Of a stretch of 64,000 nucleotides of DNA, positions 44,174 through 49,646 are shown piece by piece. This stretch comes from JBDHWI01 sp964590135 (GTDB taxonomy: Bacteria; Chloroflexota; Anaerolineae; J036; Brachytrichaceae), in the NCBI GenBank assembly GCA_964590135.1, contig CAZPVX010000005.1:86034-150033 (forward strand), given 5' to 3'. The position numbers and the translations under genes are program-made. How positions within the stretch are numbered: the stretch's first letter is position 1; the number at the start of each line of letters is the position of its first letter. Below the pieces are notes generated by a model. That model searched no databases, had not been told where the DNA came from, and saw only the letters and a list, made by a program, of their open reading frames with translations.

Positions 44174-45048
44174 GCGCCGCCTCTTCGCCGCGCGAGTGTG
44201 AAACCAATGGCTAACACTGCCACGATTGCGCCAAAGCCCAGCAGCGGCAGGGGGCTGTCGTTGGTCGTGGTGGCGGTTTGCGCCTCTGGCGTGGCGGCGG
44301 GCTGCGCAGTTGCAATGGGGGTCGCAGTCGGCGCTGTCGACGTGGGTGACGGGGCTTGTGTTGACTCAGTGGTGGCGGTTGCCACCGGCGCAGGGGTGGA
44401 TGATGGTGCACCCGTTGGTGATGGCATTTCGGTCGGCGCAGGGGTCAAGGTCGGACGCGCCGGCGTTGCAGTGGGTTGCGCCGTTGCAATCTCTGTTGCA
44501 GTCTCCGTTGCGGTGAGTTGTGCTGCCGGCTGTGTGGCCGGCTGCGCAGCTGCGCTGCAGATCTCGTCGAATGAGATGACAAGCGGGGTCTCGTTGTTTG
44601 CGCCGTCACCCTTGCCCCAGCGCCAGCCTTCCACGTCGCCGTTGCGCACCTTGCTGTTTGATGCGCCAAGTGGGCTGGCGCGCCACGCGCCCTCTTTGAT
44701 CTGCGCGTAGGCCCAGTAGGTGCAGGTCGCATCCAGCGTGTTGCACTGGCAGAAGCAGCTCTGCTGCGGGTAGTTGCAGCCCGTGTCGCCGATCTTGCAC
44801 ACCGCCGGCCCCATCCCGCTCACTTCCACGACCAGCGGTAACTTTGCGCGCCGCAGCAACTCGTAGCCGCTGATGCTCTCCTCGCTGAATGACACACAGC
44901 GCGTGACCACGCTGCCGTCGGCCATCTGCACGATGAGGCCGGCGCGGTTTGGCGTTTGCGCGCGCGCCTGTGCCGCCCACGCAGCAACGTTGACGCCCAG
45001 CGCGAAGGTGAGCGAGAGCATGGCGATGAGATGTGGCAGGCGGATCAT
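44170..45048 (-). CDS. Membrane-anchored DUF4430 protein (transcobalamin beta-domain-like)
   Basis: The 292-residue protein has a signal peptide (about 1-30), then a DUF4430-like domain (about 35-160). The domain has the ESISGYELLRRAKLPL helix, a cysteine-rich loop (CKIGDTGCNYPQQSCFCQCN) and WAYAQIKEGAW. A Thr/Ala/Pro stalk of about 95 residues follows, and then a C-terminal membrane helix with an RRRGG tail. DUF4430 is the C-terminal beta domain of animal intrinsic factor and transcobalamin, where it helps enclose cobalamin. The ATG at 45048 starts the signal peptide; an upstream TTG lies inside a hairpin. Confidence 0.82.
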   Translation of the reverse strand: MIRLPHLIAMLSLTFALGVNVAAWAAQARAQTPNRAGLIVQMADGSVVTRCVSFSEESISGYELLRRAKLPLVVEVSGMGPAVCKIGDTGCNYPQQSCFCQCNTLDATCTYWAYAQIKEGAWRASPLGASNSKVRNGDVEGWRWGKGDGANNETPLVISFDEICSAAAQPATQPAAQLTATETATEIATAQPTATPARPTLTPAPTEMPSPTGAPSSTPAPVATATTESTQAPSPTSTAPTATPIATAQPAATPEAQTATTTNDSPLPLLGFGAIVAVLAIGFTLARRRGGA

Positions 45049-45060
45049 GCAAGGATACAA

Positions 45061-45092
45061 ACCGCCCAAAGCATTCGAGCGCCTTGGGCGGT
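45061..45092 (-). other. Intercistronic hairpin in the cobalamin operon
   Basis: Perfect 9-bp arms (45061-45069 and 45084-45092) enclose a 14-nt loop between the barrel-protein and DUF4430 genes. No T tract follows on the minus strand, so it is more likely an mRNA-stability or differential-expression hairpin than a full terminator. Confidence 0.6.
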
Positions 45093-45101
45093 GAAATCAC
45101 A

Positions 45102-46064
45102 TCACTGCCCGAATGCCCTGCGGAACAGCGCCGGCACCACGCCGGCGGTTGCCAGCATATTTTCATCGGCCAGCGAAAGCTGATACGAGATTGCGCCGCT
45201 CTTGGTCTGCATGTTCAGCAGCGCGCTGAGCGGGTTGCCCTTCGATGCAGCCCACGATTCGGGCTGGTCGCCGCTGGCGATGATGGCTTGCGCCACGAGC
45301 GCAGTGGAGTTGGCATTGCTCTCAGTGCCCCACTTTGAGGGCACCTGATATGGGTAGCCGCCATCCTCGTTTTGCAGGCTGTGCAGATAGCCAATCGCCT
45401 TGCCAACGACGCCGGTCTTGACTGGCTGACCGCTGGCGATCAGCGCCTGCACCGCCAGCGCGGTGGTGTCCACGTCCGCATCGTCACCGCCGGCAAACGC
45501 CCAACCACCGGATTCTCCTTGCAGCGATGCAAGCTTGTCGATCGCCTTCGCCGGCACCGCGACGCCGTTGCGCGCCAGCGCCAGCATTCCCAGTGCGTGG
45601 ATGTACACGCTGTCGCCAATTGCGCCGGTCTCAGCGTTGTAGGCCGAGAGGATTGGCTTGGTCACGTCGATGCCGTTAAAGTTGCGCGCGTCGAGGCCGG
45701 CACTCTTCAGCGCCAGCGCCAGCTTGGCATATTGGCCGGCGCTGATCGCTTTGCGCAGCATCAACTGTTGGGCGAAGAAATCGATGGGTGAGTGGCCGGC
45801 GCTGCTCTTCACATCTGCGGCGCTTTTGCCCGAAGCCTCAATCGCCATCACGACGTCGGCGGTCGCGCCGATGTCGCTGCCCTTGCTGAAGCCAGTGCTA
45901 AAACCGCCGTCAGACTCCTGCTTGGTTAGCAGCCAGGCGATCGCCTTGTCGCCGGCGTCGGTGAGCGGGTTGGTTTGTGCCACGGCCGGCGCAGTGAGGC
46001 CGATGGAGCTGATAAGAATGGCGGCGGCGAATACGCCAGCGCGCAACTGTTTGATGGTGTTCAT
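45102..46064 (-). CDS. Secreted alpha/alpha-barrel protein, prenyltransferase/squalene-oxidase-repeat type (transcobalamin alpha-domain-like)
   Basis: The 320-residue protein has a signal peptide (cleavage near AVAQT, residue 30). At least four repeats of the prenyltransferase/squalene-cyclase type follow: LLTKQESDGGFSTG, LASLQGESGGWAFAGG, LHSLQNEDGGYPY and LLNMQTKSGAISY, each followed by a helix pair with TALAVQALIASG-like text. This is the alpha6/alpha6 barrel that also forms the N-terminal domain of intrinsic factor and transcobalamin. No cyclase catalytic DxDD motif is evident. It is the first gene after a cobalamin riboswitch, so cobalamin binding is a strong inference. Confidence 0.85.
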   Translation of the reverse strand: MNTIKQLRAGVFAAAILISSIGLTAPAVAQTNPLTDAGDKAIAWLLTKQESDGGFSTGFSKGSDIGATADVVMAIEASGKSAADVKSSAGHSPIDFFAQQLMLRKAISAGQYAKLALALKSAGLDARNFNGIDVTKPILSAYNAETGAIGDSVYIHALGMLALARNGVAVPAKAIDKLASLQGESGGWAFAGGDDADVDTTALAVQALIASGQPVKTGVVGKAIGYLHSLQNEDGGYPYQVPSKWGTESNANSTALVAQAIIASGDQPESWAASKGNPLSALLNMQTKSGAISYQLSLADENMLATAGVVPALFRRAFGQ

Positions 46065-46192
46065 GAATTTACCCTATGCAGTTGGTGTGAGAGAAAAACA
46101 AAAACGCCCGACCTTCCAAAAAGATCGGGCGACCGAGATTGCGATTGGTGCGGGCCGGCGATTGAAATTTGTTGCTGCGACCCGACAGTCAT
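46061..46192 (-). CDS. Possible 43-codon leader ORF spanning the riboswitch terminator
   Basis: An ATG at 46192 sits 6 nt after a near-ideal ribosome site AAGGAGG (46199-46205). The frame reads 43 codons through the terminator hairpin and ends with a TGA that overlaps the ATG of the barrel-protein gene by 4 nt. The peptide has no recognisable domain (starts MTVGSQQQISIAGPHQ). Translation could melt the terminator and couple to the first gene. It may also be coincidental. Confidence 0.35.
   Translation of the reverse strand: MTVGSQQQISIAGPHQSQSRSPDLFGRSGVFVFLSHQLHRVNS
46092..46131 (-). terminator. Riboswitch expression-platform terminator
   Basis: On the minus strand a 9-bp stem (46131-46123 with 46113-46105, one G-U pair) and 9-nt loop is followed by TTTTTGTTTTTC-like sequence. 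It lies between the cobalamin aptamer and the first gene, about 30 bp before its ATG, as expected for control by premature termination. Confidence 0.9.
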
Positions 46193-46232
46193 CTCCAGCC
46201 TCCTTGTTCCGAGAAGGGATGTGAGAACAACG

Positions 46233-46440
46233 TTGAGGATAGCGTCCTGGCTTGAAGAAGTGTCGAGTGTCGAGTGTCGAGTGAACCTCACTCGTCAATC
46301 GTCATTCGTCATTCGTCTCACAGTTGCGGCACAGCGCCGGACTTTCACCGGCTTCCACCTTTATGCCCTAGCTTCCGAGCTTTTCATCCCGCGCAGCGTC
46401 TCTCGAAGAGAGCGCGCTTGCGGGCATCGGGACACCTCAA
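46233..46440 (-). promoter_or_regulatory. Cobalamin (B12) riboswitch
   Basis: On the minus strand the conserved aptamer core reads GAAGCCGGTGAAAGTCCGGC followed by GCTGTGCCGCAACTGTGA (46355-46318). These are the strongly conserved blocks of the cobalamin riboswitch. A B12-box-like segment AAGCCAGGACGCTATCC lies at 46237-46254. The 5' part begins near 46440 with TTGAGGTGTCCCG. The variable extension between core and B12 box is a repeat tract. With the terminator downstream it should repress the operon when cobalamin is plentiful. Confidence 0.93.
46261..46318. repeat. Short tandem repeats inside the riboswitch extension
   Basis: On the plus strand three tandem GTGTCGA/GAGTGTC units (GTGTCGAGTGTCGAGTGTCG) are followed by GTCAATCGTCATTCGTCATTCGTC. 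The two halves can pair around GTGAACCTCAC, so the tract may fold as a peripheral arm of the riboswitch. The composition matches the dispersed short-period tracts of this genome. Confidence 0.75.
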
Positions 46441-46470
46441 CGCGTATTCAATTGGTAAACGGACGAGTTG

Positions 46471-46479
46471 AGTGTAGCA
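46471..46479 (-). promoter_or_regulatory. Candidate extended -10 promoter of the cobalamin operon
   Basis: TGCTACACT on the minus strand forms an extended -10 (TGn plus TACACT), placing the transcript start about 25-30 nt upstream of the first aptamer block. No convincing -35 is visible. Confidence 0.4.
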
Positions 46480-46517
46480 CAACACCGCGCGCCGGCGCCC
46501 AAAAGTTGATCGCCCCA

Positions 46518-46550
46518 TTCACAATCAAAATCCAAAATCAGAAATTCAGC
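46518..46550. repeat. AT-rich tract of CAAAATCCAAAATC type
   Basis: ATCAAAATCCAAAATCAGAA followed by ATTCAGC lies just upstream of the ATP-grasp gene. The units resemble those at 21809-21840. The 498-bp gap 46065-46562 otherwise contains the riboswitch, terminator and promoter described separately. Confidence 0.55.
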
Positions 46551-46562
46551 AATAATCCCGCC

Positions 46563-48026
46563 ATGGAGCAGCCGATTCTCACCGCCGCCGACGAACGAGG
46601 GCTGAAGGCGCTCTCGCTCGACAGCCGGCTTCGCCGCGCCTTCTTCGAGCTTTCGGCCAACATGATCTGGGAGTTGGCCGATGAGGTGCCGAACGTTGCC
46701 CGCAAGCATGGCATGACCTATTACCACGAGGGCCGCGAAGAGACGATCAACATGCTGCTGCGCCCAACCGGCGTGCTGGCCGAGCAGATGAACTACTTTC
46801 ACACGGTCTCCATCACGCTGCTCGAAGCGCTCAAGCGCGTGCCGGATTTGTATCTGGAAAACCAGAGCGTGCGAGAGGTTGTGCCGCTGTCGCCAGAAGA
46901 GGACGCGTGGCTGCATGAGTTGTGGACGCCGGCGCATCGCAATTCGCATTGCGTGTTTGGCCGGCTCGATGCGATGGTCGATTTCACCAGCCCGACCTGG
47001 AAGGATACGCTGTCATTCGTCGAGCCAAACCTTGTCGGCGTCGGCGGCATCTCGCTTATCCCGGCGGCCGAGGCGGTGGCGATGGAAGTGCTGGTGCCGG
47101 CGCTGCAGCGTGTCGCGCCGGATTTGCAGCTTGAGCCCAACGAAGACCTGCGCGACACTTTTCTGCGCGAGTTGCAGGATCACATGGAGTCGATTGGCCG
47201 GCCAGTGAATGGCAACATCGTGCTGGCCGATGCGAAATACAGCGGCGATGGGCCGGCGGAGTTCGAGACGCTGCGCCAGTTCTACACCGCGCGCGGCTTC
47301 AATGTGTTCTACGCTGACCCGACCGAGCTTGTCTTGCGCGACAGCGAGGTGTATTACGAGGACAAGGTCGTCGATTTGCTTTACCGCGATTATTCGCTCT
47401 ACGACCTGACGTATCTGAAAGACGAGGGCGGCGACCCCGACGCCATCAAGCAATTATTCCGGCGCAACCAGATCGTCTCGTCGATGGCCGGCGACTTCGA
47501 TCACAAAAGCACCTTCGAGTTGCTGACCGATTCGCGCTTTAGTTCGTTCTTCACGCCGGGTGAGCGGCAATTGCTGCGTCGGCATGTGCTGTGGACGCGC
47601 GTCCTCGCTGCCCGCAAGACCACCGACCCCACCGGCGATGAGGTCGACTTGCCCGAATTCACCATGTGCAACCGCGAGTTGCTGGTGATCAAACCCAATC
47701 GCAGCTATGGCGGCGATCGCGTGTTGATTGGGCCGAGTGTGAGCGATGCGGAATGGCATGAGGCGATCGATCATGCGCTGACCGAGCCGGGCGAATGGGT
47801 GGTGCAGCGGCTGGCGCGCATCACGGCGTACGAGTTTCCCGTAGTGCAGAGCGACCGCAGTATCAGTGTGCAGCCGTTCTACATGGTGGTCGGCTTTGCG
47901 CCGACGAAATATGGCACAGCGGTGCTGGGGCGCGCGTCGCAGAAGCAGGTAGTGAATGTGGCGCAGCGCGGCGGCATGTGCGCGGTGCTGGTGGGCCGGC
48001 ATGGCGAGCGATTGGCGTTTCGGTGA
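46563..48026 (+). CDS. Circularly permuted ATP-grasp protein
   Basis: This is a 487-residue cytosolic protein. Near residue 375 the text LLVIKPNRSYGGDRVLIG and WVVQRLARITAYEFPV are the nucleotide-binding motifs of glutathionylspermidine-synthase-like or type-2 circularly permuted ATP-grasp enzymes. Other motifs are FVEPNLVGVGGISLIP and VNGNIVLADAKYSGDGP. Such proteins form peptide-type amide bonds; the substrate is unknown. The start at 46563 gives a compact N-terminus. A possible -10 (AATAAT) is only 6 nt upstream, so a leaderless mRNA is conceivable. Confidence 0.77.
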   Translation: MEQPILTAADERGLKALSLDSRLRRAFFELSANMIWELADEVPNVARKHGMTYYHEGREETINMLLRPTGVLAEQMNYFHTVSITLLEALKRVPDLYLENQSVREVVPLSPEEDAWLHELWTPAHRNSHCVFGRLDAMVDFTSPTWKDTLSFVEPNLVGVGGISLIPAAEAVAMEVLVPALQRVAPDLQLEPNEDLRDTFLRELQDHMESIGRPVNGNIVLADAKYSGDGPAEFETLRQFYTARGFNVFYADPTELVLRDSEVYYEDKVVDLLYRDYSLYDLTYLKDEGGDPDAIKQLFRRNQIVSSMAGDFDHKSTFELLTDSRFSSFFTPGERQLLRRHVLWTRVLAARKTTDPTGDEVDLPEFTMCNRELLVIKPNRSYGGDRVLIGPSVSDAEWHEAIDHALTEPGEWVVQRLARITAYEFPVVQSDRSISVQPFYMVVGFAPTKYGTAVLGRASQKQVVNVAQRGGMCAVLVGRHGERLAFR

Positions 48027-48035
48027 TGCGCCGCA

Positions 48036-48057
48036 GGGCAAGCGTGATCGCTTGCCC
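48036..48057 (+). other. Perfect 9-bp hairpin after the ATP-grasp gene
   Basis: GGGCAAGCG, loop TGAT, CGCTTGCCC forms a stable stem-loop 10 bp past the stop. It lacks a T tract on either strand, so it could be a 3'-end stabiliser or a T-less terminator. Confidence 0.6.
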
Positions 48058-48082
48058 GCAAGTAATGGCACGATTCACATGC

Positions 48083-48256
48083 ATGAAATATTTGAGCGAC
48101 ACGTCAATTGCGGCGGAACGCGCACAGATCGAAGTGATTCGCAAACTAAGCGTGGGCCGGCGCGTGGCGTTGATGCGCAAGCTCACGGTTGATGCACATT
48201 ACCGCCTTCGCCATTTCGCAACGCCACAAACAATTGCGCATCGTAGATCGTGCTGA
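48083..48256 (+). pseudogene. Possible remnant of a small conserved hypothetical gene
   Basis: A 57-codon frame reads MKYLSDTSIAAERAQIEVIR then KLSVGRRVALMRKLT. This resembles the N-terminus of a family of small proteins (LSDTSPEAE..Q.E.LR..S..RR..L...LT) that I recall as common in Chloroflexota and cyanobacteria. Here the match fades after about 40 residues and the tail runs antisense into the 3' end of the neighbouring membrane-protein gene. It is probably a 3'-truncated copy. Confidence 0.45.
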
Positions 48257-49409
48257 ACGCCATGACAATGGCAGCGATGAACGTCGCGCCGCTTACCTGA
48301 GCGAAATATAGCCACGGCAAGAGCGGCGTCTTGCCGATCAATGAGATCATCGCCGGCATCGCAAACTGCGTGGCAGCCAATGATGGCGTCACAATAAACA
48401 GAGACATCGGTCCGCAGATGATCACCCGCAGCAGCCAGATGTGAAGCGCAACCGCGCCGAAGTGCTTCAACGCAAAACGCGCGCTGTCGATCAGCGGCGA
48501 AGTCGCCGCAAACCTTTGGAGCCTTTCTCCCCCTGGCTTCATGGGTGAAACCGGGAAAGACTCCAAAGGTTTGAAGGCCATGATGGTGCGGAAGCGCAGG
48601 AGCGTTTCTGTGAAGATGAGCAGCACGATGCAAAGCACCGTGAATGCGCGCCATACCGAAGGCTGTGCTGATTGCCACTGCTCAATGAGAGATCGCGGCT
48701 CTTGCGCCTTCCCATCGCTGATAAGCGATGATTCGTACGCAGTGAGCGCCGGCCGGCGAAGCAGTGCCGTTCGTGCTTCGGACAAAACAATTGCGAATGG
48801 GTCGGCGTCAAGCAATGACACACTGACGCCTTCTTGTAATGGCAATCCATCTTCTGCCTTCAGCATCTGCGCAGGCGCAAGGCGCTCGATCATCGCTTGC
48901 AGGTCAACACTGAGTATCGACAAGCTCAAACCCAGCAGGCAGGCCGACACCAACGCGCTGTGCAACAGATTGCCGGCGAGCAACGCAGACAGGCACGACC
49001 AGAGACTGCGAGACACGCCGCCGGCGCTGTCTTTAAGCGTGAACCATGTGATGACAGCGCGCGCAAGCGTAGTGGCCGGCCAACTCAAAAATGCCAGCAA
49101 GACCAGCGTGGTTGGCGAGAGTTTCTCCTGAAACGTGGGCACTGGGCCGACCCAGGCGTAGTTTTGCAACACGGCCTGTATGGCGATCCAGTGCCCAGCG
49201 AGAAAAGGAGACATTAAGCCAAACAGAATGCACAGCAGCATCGCGATGGAGTGCGAGCTGAACGTTTGCATGGATTCACGCCAGACCAGCGTGATGGAAA
49301 TCGGCACAGAAATTGATTCGCGCGAAGCGGTCTCTTCAACCTGCGCATCATCTGCAACTGTCCGTCTGGACAACGGATGCAGCGCCGGCGGTGATAGAAG
49401 ACGTGCCAT
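48183..49409 (-). CDS. Polytopic membrane protein of unknown function
   Basis: The 408-residue protein (start MARLLSPPALHPLSRR) has about six to eight hydrophobic segments separated by a soluble loop around residues 185-245. No family is recognised. A 65-bp inverted repeat lies within the coding region (about residues 280-300) and encodes a Pro/Gly-rich, basic loop, suggesting an inserted palindromic element. It is divergent from the STAND regulator; the 237-bp shared region may be regulated by that protein. Its 3' end overlaps the remnant at 48083-48256. Confidence 0.68.
   Translation of the reverse strand: MARLLSPPALHPLSRRTVADDAQVEETASRESISVPISITLVWRESMQTFSSHSIAMLLCILFGLMSPFLAGHWIAIQAVLQNYAWVGPVPTFQEKLSPTTLVLLAFLSWPATTLARAVITWFTLKDSAGGVSRSLWSCLSALLAGNLLHSALVSACLLGLSLSILSVDLQAMIERLAPAQMLKAEDGLPLQEGVSVSLLDADPFAIVLSEARTALLRRPALTAYESSLISDGKAQEPRSLIEQWQSAQPSVWRAFTVLCIVLLIFTETLLRFRTIMAFKPLESFPVSPMKPGGERLQRFAATSPLIDSARFALKHFGAVALHIWLLRVIICGPMSLFIVTPSLAATQFAMPAMISLIGKTPLLPWLYFAQVSGATFIAAIVMAFSTIYDAQLFVALRNGEGGNVHQP
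48509..48573. repeat. Long inverted repeat inside a coding region
   Basis: CAAACCTTTGGAG (48509-48521) pairs perfectly with CTCCAAAGGTTTG (48561-48573). After one mismatch CTTTC pairs with GAAAG, and after a bulge CCC with GGG. The loop is about 21 nt. The reading frame is kept through the element. Confidence 0.8.
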
Positions 49410-49646
49410 TTCGATTTTCTTCAGACTACGCAGCGATGTGTTCCAAAAGGTAACAAACCTGTCACCGCTGAGCCGCAAGGGAACTCCAGATATAACGGTT
49501 TTCTCTTACAATGAGCGGCGTGAAGGTGGTTGTTGGAAGCGCCCGCCTTCACGCGCTCATGGCTGTCATACGATATTGAGAAAGAGGTGTGGCGTCTTTT
49601 AAGCGGTTTTAGATTTTCTTTAGAGCTTGTTTGCGAGGGGATTGCC

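Noticed and set aside
45061..45092. Hairpin considered as a full terminator inside the cobalamin operon
   Set aside because: No T tract follows and the downstream genes are tightly linked, so complete termination is unlikely.
46321..46360. Core sequence first considered as part of a plus-strand leader for the ATP-grasp gene
   Set aside because: The conserved cobalamin aptamer blocks read correctly only on the minus strand, with the terminator and operon on that side.
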